Source: Streptomyces sp. Y2F8-2 (GTDB lineage: Bacteria; Actinomycetota; Actinomycetes; Streptomycetales; Streptomycetaceae). From it: a DNA stretch of 64,000 nt. A model generated the notes under the pieces. The model saw only the letters and a list, made by a program, of their open reading frames with translations, was not told where the DNA came from and made no database searches. The DNA is taken from NCBI RefSeq assembly GCF_014905555.1, contig NZ_BNGS01000006.1:62001-126000 (forward strand), read 5' to 3'. Shown in pieces: positions 1 to 7,871 of this stretch (positions are counted from its first letter, which is position 1; every line of letters begins with the position of its first letter). The position numbers and the translations under genes are program-made.

Positions 1-1455
1 GGCCTCGCCATCGCGGGCGACTACATCTCCGCCGCCACCGTGCTCAGCACCGGCGGGATCATCGCCCTCACCGGATACGACGGTGTCGTCCTCGCACTGA
101 GCACGGCACTGTCGCTGATGCTGCTCATGTTCCTGCTGGCCGAGCCCCTGCGCAACGCGGGCCGGTTCACCATGGGCGACGTGCTGGCGCGGCGGATGCC
201 CGGCCGGGCGGTGCGCATGACGGCGTGCGCCGTGACCATCGCCGCGCTGCTGCCGCTGATGCTCGTCCAACTCGCGGGCACCGGCGACCTGCTGGCCTTC
301 ATCCTCGGCTTCTCCAACGACGCCTTGAAGACGGGCTGCATCATCGGAATCGGCGCACTGATGATCAGTTACGCGGCGATCGGCGGCATGAAGGGCACAG
401 CCCTCATCCAGATCCTGAAGATCGTGATGCTGCTCGGCTCCGGCGCGGCCGTCGCCGCGCTGATCCTGCACCGCTTCGACTGGGACCCGGGCGCGCTGTT
501 CGCAGCCGCCGCGAAGAACAGCGGCGTCGGTTCCGCCTTCCTGCACTCGGGCCTGGAGTTCGCGGGCGGCCCGGCGCCCCGCCTCGACATGATCAGCTCC
601 GAGCTCACGGTGGTGCTCGGCGGCGCCTGTCTGCCGCACATCACCATGCGGATGTACACGGCGAACAGCGCCCGGCAGGTGCGTCGCTCGATGTCCTGGG
701 CGGTGCCGTCGGTGGCCCTGTTCGTGCCCGTCATCACGGTCGTCGGCTTCGGCGCGACCGCCCTGATCGGGCGCGCCACCATCGCGGCGGCCGACCCCCA
801 GGGCCGTACGGCCTATCTGCTGGGCTCCCGCGCCGCGTTCGGGACGGACGTGTCGACCGGCGCGACACTGCTGTTCACCGCGGTCACGGCGGCGATCTTC
901 CTGACTCTCCTCGCCTCCGTGGCCGGAATGATCCTCGCCTGCGCCAACTCCCTCGCACACGACGTCTTCGCGGCCCGGAAGCACGAGATGCCCCCGCGAC
1001 GCGAAATGACCACGGCGCGTCTGTCGGCGATGGCGGTGGGCGCCGTGGCGATCCTGCTCGCCACCCTCGTCCAGCACCGCAGCCTGCAGCCGCTGGCCAC
1101 GCTCTCCTTCTGCATCGGCGCATCCTCGATCGCACCGGCCCTGGTGTACAGCCTCTTCTGGCGCCGCTACACCCGAACCGGCCTGCTGTGCACGCTGGTC
1201 GGCGGCACCGTGACCACCCTCGTGCTCATGACCGGCACCAGCCTGGTCTCCGGCTCCCCCGCCGCGGCCTTCCCCGACGCCGACTTCAACTGGTTCCCCT
1301 TCACCACCACCGGCCTCGTCTCCATCCCGCTGGGCTTCGCCTACGGCTGGCTGGGCACGCTCGCCTCCGGCCGCGACAGGGCCGCCGAGCAGCGCCGGCA
1401 GTACGAGGCGATCGAAGGCCGGATCCTGGCGGGGGCGACCCGCAGGAACGGCTGA
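1..1455 (+). CDS. Sodium:solute symporter (SSF family), 5'-truncated by window edge
   Basis: The frame is open from base 1, so the N-terminus lies outside the window; 484 residues are visible. The first residues, GLAIAGDYISAA, match the segment near transmembrane helix 1 of acetate/monocarboxylate symporters such as ActP and MctC, and about ten hydrophobic segments follow. It should be an inner-membrane protein importing a small organic acid with Na+ or H+. The C-terminus ends in a short charged tail (GRDRAAEQRRQYEAIEGRI). The family is clear, but the substrate cannot be told from sequence. The DUF485 partner expected upstream would be outside the window. Confidence 0.85.
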   Translation, partial: GLAIAGDYISAATVLSTGGIIALTGYDGVVLALSTALSLMLLMFLLAEPLRNAGRFTMGDVLARRMPGRAVRMTACAVTIAALLPLMLVQLAGTGDLLAFILGFSNDALKTGCIIGIGALMISYAAIGGMKGTALIQILKIVMLLGSGAAVAALILHRFDWDPGALFAAAAKNSGVGSAFLHSGLEFAGGPAPRLDMISSELTVVLGGACLPHITMRMYTANSARQVRRSMSWAVPSVALFVPVITVVGFGATALIGRATIAAADPQGRTAYLLGSRAAFGTDVSTGATLLFTAVTAAIFLTLLASVAGMILACANSLAHDVFAARKHEMPPRREMTTARLSAMAVGAVAILLATLVQHRSLQPLATLSFCIGASSIAPALVYSLFWRRYTRTGLLCTLVGGTVTTLVLMTGTSLVSGSPAAAFPDADFNWFPFTTTGLVSIPLGFAYGWLGTLASGRDRAAEQRRQYEAIEGRILAGATRRNG

Positions 1456-1526
1456 CGAACGGCCGGGCGCGCGCGGAGGCCGTAAGAGCCCCGAACAAAA
1501 GGGGAGTCCGATCAGCTCGCGGCGTC

Positions 1527-1560
1527 ATGGGGGTCTCCCCTGCTCGAAGAGCCAGGGGGA
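1527..1560 (-). repeat. Dispersed GC-rich repeat, copy 1
   Basis: This intergenic copy, read on the minus strand, has the pattern TCCCCCTGG..CTCTTCGAGCAGGGG..GACCCCCA. The same pattern recurs at 7358-7400 and 49761-49803. It has C-rich and G-rich ends around a GCTCT...CGAGCAGGG core. It lies in the 162-bp gap between the symporter and the convergent coiled-coil gene, where nothing else is evident. Confidence 0.6.
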
Positions 1561-1617
1561 GTACGTGCCGGGCGTCGCGAGCCGGGCGCCCATTTTGTCC
1601 GGGGCTCTACGGGCCGT

Positions 1618-2502
1618 CTACTCCGCGGGAGCCCGGCCCGTCAGCATCGCCAGGCTGTTGCGCACGTGGTCCATCTGGGCCTGCACACAGTCCCAGACCT
1701 CACCGTGCTCCCGCAGCACCCGCTCCGTCTCCCGGGCGATACGGTCCTCCCGCAGCCGCGCCTCCGCGACCAGCTCGGCGGCGCGCGCCTGGGCGTCCCG
1801 CTGCACCTGCCGGGCCGACTCCTCGGCTCCGGCCAGCGCCTGCTGCGCCTCCGACAGCGCGGCCTCCGCGCGCGCCACCCGCTCCGCCTCCCACGCCTCG
1901 ACCTCCGCGACCCGTTCGGCCGCCACCCGCTCCTCGTCCGCCCACCGCTCGGCGTGCTCCCGCTCCTGCTCGGCGAGCAGCGCCGCCGTGCGCTGCCGCA
2001 CCTCGCGCAGCGCGGCCAGCGCCTCCCCGCGGCCCTCCTTCACCTCACGCCGCGCCGTGATCCGTACATCGTCGGCCTCGGCCCTCGCCGCCAGCAGCCG
2101 GGTGCGGACCCGTTCCTCGGCCTCACCGCGCACCTCGTCGGCGTACGCCTGCGCCTCGTCCCGCACCCGCCGCGCCTCCTGCTCCGCCTCCGCGAGCACA
2201 CGCCCGGCCTCCTGCCGCGCGTCCTCCCGCAGGGCCTCGGCCTCCTCCCGCGCCAGGTCGAACAGCCGGCCGGCCCGATCGCCCAGACCCTCGTAGGTCT
2301 GGGCGGGAAGCTGCGCCACCCTCTCCCGCAGCCGCAGCAGACCGGCCTCCATCTCCTTGGCCAGCACCGTCAGCCGGGCGGCCCGCTCCCAGGCGGCGTC
2401 ACGCTCCCGTGAGAGGGCCGAGGTGTAGGCGTCGACCTGGTCGGGACGGTAGCCGCGCCGCACGGACACGAAGCCGTACGGCGGCCTCGATGCGCTGCTC
2501 AT
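1618..2502 (-). CDS. Coiled-coil cytoskeleton-like protein (DivIVA/FilP-like)
   Basis: 294 residues. The N-terminal motif RRGYRPDQVDAYTSALSRERD is like the DivIVA/cell-wall-structural N-terminal peptide of streptomycetes. From about residue 30 to 270 it is almost continuous heptad-rich Ala/Glu/Arg helix. Streptomyces proteins of this kind are often mis-named cellulose-binding proteins and act as filament-forming scaffolds; that role is inference here. The ATG at 2502 was chosen because a GGAGAGG ribosome site lies about 10 nt upstream; a start 9 codons earlier has no such site. It converges on the symporter gene. Confidence 0.7.
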   Translation of the reverse strand: MSSASRPPYGFVSVRRGYRPDQVDAYTSALSRERDAAWERAARLTVLAKEMEAGLLRLRERVAQLPAQTYEGLGDRAGRLFDLAREEAEALREDARQEAGRVLAEAEQEARRVRDEAQAYADEVRGEAEERVRTRLLAARAEADDVRITARREVKEGRGEALAALREVRQRTAALLAEQEREHAERWADEERVAAERVAEVEAWEAERVARAEAALSEAQQALAGAEESARQVQRDAQARAAELVAEARLREDRIARETERVLREHGEVWDCVQAQMDHVRNSLAMLTGRAPAE

Positions 2503-2624
2503 CGTGGAACCCCTCTCCAGCTGACCCACGAATCGATGATTTTGCGCACATCTTGATGGATCAGTCAGAAGTGTTCATAACGCGACACTCCACGCACAAG
2601 CAACGGATCGCCCCGAAGATCACT

Positions 2625-2667
2625 CGAAAAAGGGGCCGGGCCCGGTCGTCCGTACGACCGGGCCCGG
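2625..2667 (-). terminator. Intrinsic terminator with U-run
   Basis: A perfect 14-bp inverted repeat (arms 2636-2649 and 2654-2667, 4-nt loop) is followed on the minus strand by CCCC and a run of five T. It lies just downstream of the Imm35/deaminase/SUKH-4 gene ending at 2707. A U-run is unusual in this GC-rich genome, so this looks like a strong terminator. Confidence 0.8.
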
Positions 2668-2706
2668 AACTGACGAGACGTCAGAACAGAGGTGTGCGCG
2701 ATGAGC

Positions 2707-5493
2707 TCAGAGCAGCCCGTCCCACATCTGCTCCAGCAGCACCGACCACCAGCTCTCCGGCGAACTCAGCGCCGCCGGGTCCAGGGAGGCGAGCTGCGCC
2801 TGGAAGTCCACCGTCCAGCGGCCCGCCTGCTCCTGGTTGAGGCCGTAGCGCAGCCGCCACATCCGGCCGAGCAGGGCCAGAGCGCGGACGAACTCGGGCA
2901 GACCGGTGTTCACGAACTGCGGCGGCACGGAAGCACCGCCCGGCCCCGCCTCCACGGGCACCGCGACGATGTTCGCCGTCCCGTACTGCACACAGATCGC
3001 CTTGCCGAAGTCGCTGCCCATCACCAGGTACGAGCCCGCGTCAGGGGCCGGCTGCACCCCGCGCTCCTGCGCCAGCTCCGCCAGCGTCGGCACCGGACGG
3101 CCCGGCTGGGCCTGCGCCCAGAAGAACGGGCCCATGTCGAACGGCAGTCCCGCCACCACCAGGGTGTGCGCCACGATCGGCGGCACACCCTGCCGGGACA
3201 CCGCGGCCTGCTCGAACCGGAAGATCCCCGGGCCGAAGGAACCCGCCAGCTCCTGCGCGATGCCCTCCGGGGGGACCGGCGGCGCGGGCTGCACCGCGGG
3301 CAACGGCGCACGCACCGGCCCCGGACGCGCCGGACCGTCCGCCACTTGGTGCAACTCGCCCTGATGGGCCAGCAGTTGCCGCATGCCCTGCTGGCGGGAG
3401 GCGTGGTCGGTGCCGTACGGGGCGATGCTGGTGATCCGCGCCTGCGGCCAGTTCTCCCGGATCATCCGCGCACAGTACGCGCCCGGCAGCTCGCACGACT
3501 CCAGCTCCGTGTGCAGCTCCAGCACCTGGCCCGGCGGCACGTTCATGGCACGCAGCTCATGGAAGATCTGCCACTCCGGGTGCGGCATGCCCGGCGCCGA
3601 ACGCCGGATCAGCTGCTGCTCGGAACCGTCCTGCGCACGGTAGCGCAGCACGGCCTGGTAGCCGGGGCCGACGGTCGGCGGGCCCTGCGGCGGATACCCG
3701 TACGACGGCTGCGCACCGGGCACGGGCTGCCCGGGCGGCTGCTGCCCCGGCACGGGCTGTCCGGGCGGCTGCTGCCCCGGCACGGGCTGTCCGGGCACGG
3801 GCTGTCCGGGCGCCGGCTGTCCCGGCACCGGCTGTCCCGGCACCGGCTGTCCCGGCACAGGCTGTCCGGGCGCCGGTCCGCCCATGGGCTGTCCGGGCAC
3901 CGGCTGTCCCGGCGGCTGCGGGGCGCCCGGAGGCATGCCGGGGGCGCCCGGAGGCGGCGGCGGGGGCGGCGGGGCCGCCGCACCGGGGCCTCCGGCCGGC
4001 GGCCCGGCCAGCATGGTCTCGGCGTGATGTACGGCACCGGGGGCACCCGGCGCCCGCGAAGCACCCGACGGGTTCGGCGCGCCGGGGACACCGGGCTGTC
4101 CACTGGCCGCGGGCTGCCCCGGAGCACCGGGCTGCCCCGGAGCCGCGGGCAGGGCCGAAGGGCTCGGCGGGCCCGGGGGATTGGGGGCGTCCGGAGCGCC
4201 GGGGCCGGGCCGGTTCGGGTCCGCGAGCATGGTGGCCGCGTGGTGCACACCGCCCAGGGGCGGGCCCGGAGGGGTCGGCGCCGCGGGAGCACTCGGCGCC
4301 CCCGGAGGGTTCGGCACACCGGGCGGCTGGGGGCCGCCCGGCGGAGGAGGCATCCCAGGACCCGCCGCGCCCTCGGGCCCACCCGGGCCGAGCTGCGAGA
4401 CGAGCTGGGTCGGCACATACCCGCCCGCCGAAGCACCCGGTGCGGACGGCGGCGGGGGAGGCGGCGGAGGCGTGACACCCGGCCGCGCACCCGGAACCCC
4501 GGGCGCGCCCGGCGGATGCGGCGGACCACCGGCGCGCGCAACCCGCGGAGGCACCGCCTTGCTGGTCGCGGCATCCGCGATGTCCGCGGCGTTCGGCGCG
4601 GGAGCCTGCGGCACGCCGGGCGCAGGGGCGCCGGGCGCAGGGGCGCCGGGCGCAGGCGTGCCCGGAGCCTGCGGATAGCCGTACGACGCAGCGCCCGGCG
4701 TCTGCGGAGCACCCGGCACACCACCGGGAGGCTGCGGGTAGCCGTACGCCGCCGCCCCCGGAGCACCCGGGGCGTGGGCGGCACCCGGCGCACCAGGCGC
4801 GCCCGGAACCTGCGGAGCACCCTGCGGCGTACCACCAGGCACCCTTGCCGCCTTCTCATCCGGCGGCGCGGCGCCCTCGTCCGAGTCGCTCAACGGCGGC
4901 GCGAACACCGTCTCCGGCAGCGGCACCGAACGGTCCTCGCCGACCTCCGCGTTGGTGTCCGTCCCCGCCCACGGCGTATCCCCCGCGGACGCACCCGGCA
5001 CCTCCTCGCCACCACCGGCCGCAGGCCACGCCGTACCCGACGCACCCGGAGAAACCGCCGCGGCCGGACGTGAACCCGCCCCGTCCGACACGCCGTCACC
5101 GGACGTCCGGCGCTCCGGAACCCCCCTCCTGTCCGCCGCCTCCTGGAGCCACTCCGGCGGCGTCAACAGGAACGACGTCTGGTTCAGATCCACCCGGGCC
5201 GCAGGCGCCGGAACCGCGGATGCCTCCGCGTCCCGCGCCCCGTACTCCTCCTCGTACCGGCGGATCACCTCACCCACCGGCAACCCCGGCCACAACGTCG
5301 CCTCACCGCTGTCCCGGGCGATCACCAGCCGCTGAGCGCCCCCGTCCGAACGCGGCCCCCCGTCCCGGTCCTCCGCCCACACCACGAACCCGAGCTCGAA
5401 CTCCCGCACCCGCACCTCACGATGCAGATACGCCGGAACATCCCCGTTGATCCACTCTTCCGCGCGCTCCTGCGCCTGCGCGAACGTCACCAT
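2707..5493 (-). CDS. Imm35-like head, Pro/Gly-rich linker, deaminase-like and SUKH-4 protein
   Basis: 928 residues. Residues 1-90 resemble Imm35/YrhB immunity domains. Residues 90-600 are a low-complexity P/G/A linker with GQPVP pentapeptide tandem repeats and two copies of VHHA(A/E)TMLA. Residues 600-690 look like a zinc deaminase fold: H638-P-E640 as the HxE motif, then ESCELPGAYC with C667 and C674 as a widened C-x(n)-C pair. Residues 740-925 match the SUKH-4 immunity family (GIFRFEQAAV, GLPFDMGPFF). There is no signal peptide or transmembrane segment, so it should be cytoplasmic. The ATG follows the preceding stop by 9 nt with a GGGAGTGAG site, implying co-transcription with the nuclease/SUKH gene. 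Domain names rest on pattern recall; activity is inference. Confidence 0.7.
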   Translation of the reverse strand: MVTFAQAQERAEEWINGDVPAYLHREVRVREFELGFVVWAEDRDGGPRSDGGAQRLVIARDSGEATLWPGLPVGEVIRRYEEEYGARDAEASAVPAPAARVDLNQTSFLLTPPEWLQEAADRRGVPERRTSGDGVSDGAGSRPAAAVSPGASGTAWPAAGGGEEVPGASAGDTPWAGTDTNAEVGEDRSVPLPETVFAPPLSDSDEGAAPPDEKAARVPGGTPQGAPQVPGAPGAPGAAHAPGAPGAAAYGYPQPPGGVPGAPQTPGAASYGYPQAPGTPAPGAPAPGAPAPGVPQAPAPNAADIADAATSKAVPPRVARAGGPPHPPGAPGVPGARPGVTPPPPPPPPSAPGASAGGYVPTQLVSQLGPGGPEGAAGPGMPPPPGGPQPPGVPNPPGAPSAPAAPTPPGPPLGGVHHAATMLADPNRPGPGAPDAPNPPGPPSPSALPAAPGQPGAPGQPAASGQPGVPGAPNPSGASRAPGAPGAVHHAETMLAGPPAGGPGAAAPPPPPPPPGAPGMPPGAPQPPGQPVPGQPMGGPAPGQPVPGQPVPGQPVPGQPAPGQPVPGQPVPGQQPPGQPVPGQQPPGQPVPGAQPSYGYPPQGPPTVGPGYQAVLRYRAQDGSEQQLIRRSAPGMPHPEWQIFHELRAMNVPPGQVLELHTELESCELPGAYCARMIRENWPQARITSIAPYGTDHASRQQGMRQLLAHQGELHQVADGPARPGPVRAPLPAVQPAPPVPPEGIAQELAGSFGPGIFRFEQAAVSRQGVPPIVAHTLVVAGLPFDMGPFFWAQAQPGRPVPTLAELAQERGVQPAPDAGSYLVMGSDFGKAICVQYGTANIVAVPVEAGPGGASVPPQFVNTGLPEFVRALALLGRMWRLRYGLNQEQAGRWTVDFQAQLASLDPAALSSPESWWSVLLEQMWDGLL
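3709..3905 (-). repeat. 15-bp tandem repeats encoding GQPVP units
   Basis: Within the linker of the deaminase/SUKH-4 gene, a 15-bp unit (GGCTGTCCCGGCACC and variants on the plus strand) is repeated about a dozen times. It encodes GQPVP, GQPAP and GQQPP on the minus strand. Units carry only a few substitutions, so the array is a likely site of length change between strains. A second short array encoding GAPAP lies near 4618-4665. Confidence 0.75.
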
Positions 5494-5502
5494 CGCCCGA
5501 AC

Positions 5503-6510
5503 TCACTCCCCCACCGAAGACGCCGACGGCTCCGACGACACCGACACCGCACGCGCGAACCCACCGTCCACCATCAGATTCGCCACGGTCTCCAACTCCG
5601 GCGGACGACCCGCGAGCCGCCCCAGGAACTGGTCGAAGTCGTCACCGCACGGCAGCAACAACCGCTCCACCCGCTCCGCAGGCGACCACGACGCGTCCAC
5701 ATCCCGCGCATCGTCATACGCGCAGAACCACACCGAACCGATCCGGTCACCCTTCACCTTCACGGCCAGCAACCCGCCCTGCACAAAACCGACGCCCAGG
5801 TAGTCCTTCGTCAGATGGTCACGCAGACACTTGTTCACATACACCAGGTCATTGACCGCCGCCTCGTCCCGCACCGTGAAGAACGGCTGGTCCACCAGCA
5901 GTCCCAACTCCGCGTCCAACGCCGCACCCACCGGCGCACAACCACCCGCCGCCTTCAAAAACGACCGGTACGCACCCGGCAGCCGATACCCCAGGTCCTC
6001 CTCGACCCCCTGCACCTGCGACTCCGTCACCGCCACCGACGACTTCGGCAACCCGAAATGCACCGGCCGCGTCTCCTGCAACGGCCGCGTCCCCCGCTTG
6101 CCCTGATCCACCTTCGCCGTCGCGATCCCCCCGTGATGCCGCAACAACGCCTTCACCTCGACCGGAACCAACTCCAGCCGCCGCGAACCCCGCACGTGAT
6201 GCCACGTCCAACCATGCGGCGTCGCCACCGACGCGACCGTGTCCCACAACTCGTGCCCCGACGCCGCCAACGCCGCGTTCGCCGACACATAGTCCGTCAG
6301 CCGCAACTCGTCCACACCGAAACCCTCCGGCGGATCCGCGATCTCAGCGGCCGCACGGGCATACGGCGAGAAATCCGGATAACCGTACTCGTCGACCCGC
6401 ACCCCCCTCGGGTGCCGAGCCGCCCTCACCGGATCCGGAAAGTGCACGACCTGCCCGGCGTACGCCGCGTTCGGCGGCGCGGCCTGCTGCCCGAGCCGAC
6501 CTGTCGTCAC
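5503..6510 (-). CDS. HNH(HHH)-type nuclease-like domain fused to SMI1/KNR4 (SUKH-1)
   Basis: 335 residues. Residues 20-135 contain GWTWHHVRG (H104, H105) then LELVPVEV...RHHGGIA (H125, H126), the pattern of Tox-HNH-HHH/Endo VII-like toxin nucleases. Residues 150-300 match SMI1/KNR4 SUKH-1 (LGYRLPGAYRSFLKAAGG, VGFVQGGLLAVKVKGDRIGSV). The GTG at 6510 has an AGGGGGC site about 7 nt upstream; an ATG at 6591 would add 27 Arg/Pro-rich residues without a ribosome site. It lies 9 nt before the Imm35/SUKH-4 gene, apparently as one operon. Toxin-like and immunity-like domains in one polypeptide suggest self-held nuclease activity or an intracellular role; catalysis is unproven. Confidence 0.72.
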   Translation of the reverse strand: MTTGRLGQQAAPPNAAYAGQVVHFPDPVRAARHPRGVRVDEYGYPDFSPYARAAAEIADPPEGFGVDELRLTDYVSANAALAASGHELWDTVASVATPHGWTWHHVRGSRRLELVPVEVKALLRHHGGIATAKVDQGKRGTRPLQETRPVHFGLPKSSVAVTESQVQGVEEDLGYRLPGAYRSFLKAAGGCAPVGAALDAELGLLVDQPFFTVRDEAAVNDLVYVNKCLRDHLTKDYLGVGFVQGGLLAVKVKGDRIGSVWFCAYDDARDVDASWSPAERVERLLLPCGDDFDQFLGRLAGRPPELETVANLMVDGGFARAVSVSSEPSASSVGE

Positions 6511-6771
6511 GGTTGCCCCCTGCGGCTTTCTGTCTGGCCTGTACGGCGATACGGATCGCGGACCCCGACAGCCTATGCGGTACGACGACACCGGTCACCG
6601 GCCCACTACTCCCCCGCCCCCGGCCCACCACCCCCACGTGACCAGCCGTCACCCCACCGTGACCGAACACCCCGACCCGGGCGTGTCACAGCGCCCCAGC
6701 TTCCGCACCCGCCACGGCATTTGGCAGTCTGTGTCCCCACCGGGGGGATGCACGGGAGGGGAAAGACGATC

Positions 6772-7272
6772 ATGAACACGGCACCGACAGACACGTCCGG
6801 CGACCCGCGCATCGGCTGGAGCACCACCGACGCGCCCCCCGCCCCCACCCTCCGCCACCGCCGCGACGGCATCCTCCCCACCATCGCCGCCGCCCTCTCC
6901 GTCCGCGGCGCCACCCTCACCGGCACCGCCGCCCGCGGCGACCAACCCCCCGCCCTCCACCCCCTCGTCCAGGACTTCCTCGACACCCTCACCAGCAACC
7001 AACGCGACCGCTACACCGGACGCTGCGCCGAAACCATCCTCATCTCCCGCCACATCACCGCCGCCGACGCCGCCCGCAGCAAACGCGCCGCCCGCAAACC
7101 CATGACCAACGGCGAAGCCCGCAAAGCCCTCAAACACGCCAAACTCACCACCCGCCGCATCCGCGAGGACGGCGACCCCCTCCACGGCAGCTTCGCCCCA
7201 CCCTGCCGCGCCTGCACCGCACTCAGCGCCCACTTCGGCGTCCGCATCATCGACCCCACACCGCAGGACTGA
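6772..7272 (+). CDS. YwqJ-type putative nucleic-acid deaminase
   Basis: 166 residues. It has the YwqJ-family deaminase motifs: GRCAE (C85-A-E87, the metal/proton-transfer site in which Cys replaces His) and PPCRAC (C145 and C148). KLTTRRIREDGDPLHGS lies between them, as in other actinobacterial members. YwqJ-like domains are known as toxin modules of polymorphic secreted toxins, but this is a stand-alone domain with no export leader. The ATG at 6772 has GGGAGGGG about 10 nt upstream. It diverges from the HNH/SUKH gene and is followed, 64 nt later, by a SUKH-3 gene, its likely cognate partner. Confidence 0.78.
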   Translation: MNTAPTDTSGDPRIGWSTTDAPPAPTLRHRRDGILPTIAAALSVRGATLTGTAARGDQPPALHPLVQDFLDTLTSNQRDRYTGRCAETILISRHITAADAARSKRAARKPMTNGEARKALKHAKLTTRRIREDGDPLHGSFAPPCRACTALSAHFGVRIIDPTPQD

Positions 7273-7336
7273 CACCACCCCCCACACACACAACGGCCCC
7301 CCACGCCGGACCAGGAACCCGACGAACGAAGAGCAG

Positions 7337-7870
7337 ATGCACGCCAACCGCTCCACCTCCCCCAAGCTCTCCACTCCGCTCGAGCAGGGGGGACCCCCAT
7401 CCCGCTTCTCCGTCCCCGTCGACGCCGCACTGCGCACCGCAGGCTGGCAACCAGGCCGCTGGGACATAAAGCAAGCGGAAATCTGGGCCGACACCCTCCG
7501 CAGCCACACCTCACCCGCAGGCCACCGGCACGCCGTCTTCCCCGCCGCCGTCGAAGCCTGGGCCGAATTCGGCGGCCTCCACATCACCGCCCAAGGACCC
7601 GGCCGCCAACTCGCCCCCGCCACCCTCCACCTCGACCCCCTGCACGGCCTCCACATGGCCCGCACCCTCGGCGACCTCGGCCGCGCCCTCGACACCGAAG
7701 TCAGCCCCCTCGGCGAAGAAACGGACAGCCACACCCTCATCGCCATCGACACCGAAGGCCGCGTCTACGCCCTCGACCACACCGGCGACTGGTACCTCGG
7801 CGCCGACATCGACCACGGCCTCACCACCCTGCTCACCGGAATCACCCCCGCACGACTCACCACCGGGTGA
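7337..7870 (+). CDS. SUKH-3 domain immunity-type protein
   Basis: 177 residues. It matches SUKH-3 throughout: AAGWQPGRW near residue 35, AEFGGLHI, LGRALDTEVSPLGEE, and IDTEGRVYAL near the C-terminus. SUKH proteins neutralise nuclease and deaminase toxins, and this one sits directly after the YwqJ-type deaminase. Residues 7-22 are encoded by a dispersed repeat (7358-7400), so the true conserved domain begins near residue 22 (SRFSVPVDAAL) and the N-terminus may be extended by the insertion. A GAAGAG site precedes the ATG. Its stop is 1 nt from the stop of the convergent histidine kinase. Confidence 0.78.
   Translation: MHANRSTSPKLSTPLEQGGPPSRFSVPVDAALRTAGWQPGRWDIKQAEIWADTLRSHTSPAGHRHAVFPAAVEAWAEFGGLHITAQGPGRQLAPATLHLDPLHGLHMARTLGDLGRALDTEVSPLGEETDSHTLIAIDTEGRVYALDHTGDWYLGADIDHGLTTLLTGITPARLTTG
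7358..7400 (+). repeat. Dispersed GC-rich repeat, copy 2 (in coding sequence)
   Basis: A 43-bp element beginning TCCCCCAAGCTCT and ending CGAGCAGGGGGGACCCCCAT sits inside the 5' end of the SUKH-3 gene. It is in an open frame, encoding SPKLSTPLEQGGPP. It is nearly the same as the copy at 49761-49803 and the reverse complement of the one at 1527-1560. Confidence 0.7.
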
Positions 7871-7871
7871 C

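Noticed and set aside
1700..2412. Plus-strand and alternative frames opposite the coiled-coil gene
   Set aside because: Low-complexity translations from high G+C; no start signals or family features.
3709..3905. CRISPR-like array
   Set aside because: Units are contiguous without spacers and encode GQPVP in frame.
6511..6591. ATG start at 6591 for the HNH/SUKH gene
   Set aside because: It lacks a ribosome site and adds Arg/Pro-rich residues; GTG 6510 has a good site.
5422..6771. Long plus-strand frame joined to the YwqJ deaminase
   Set aside because: The Arg/His/Pro-rich 450 residues are the antisense shadow of the HNH/SUKH gene; the deaminase has its own ribosome site and ATG at 6772.
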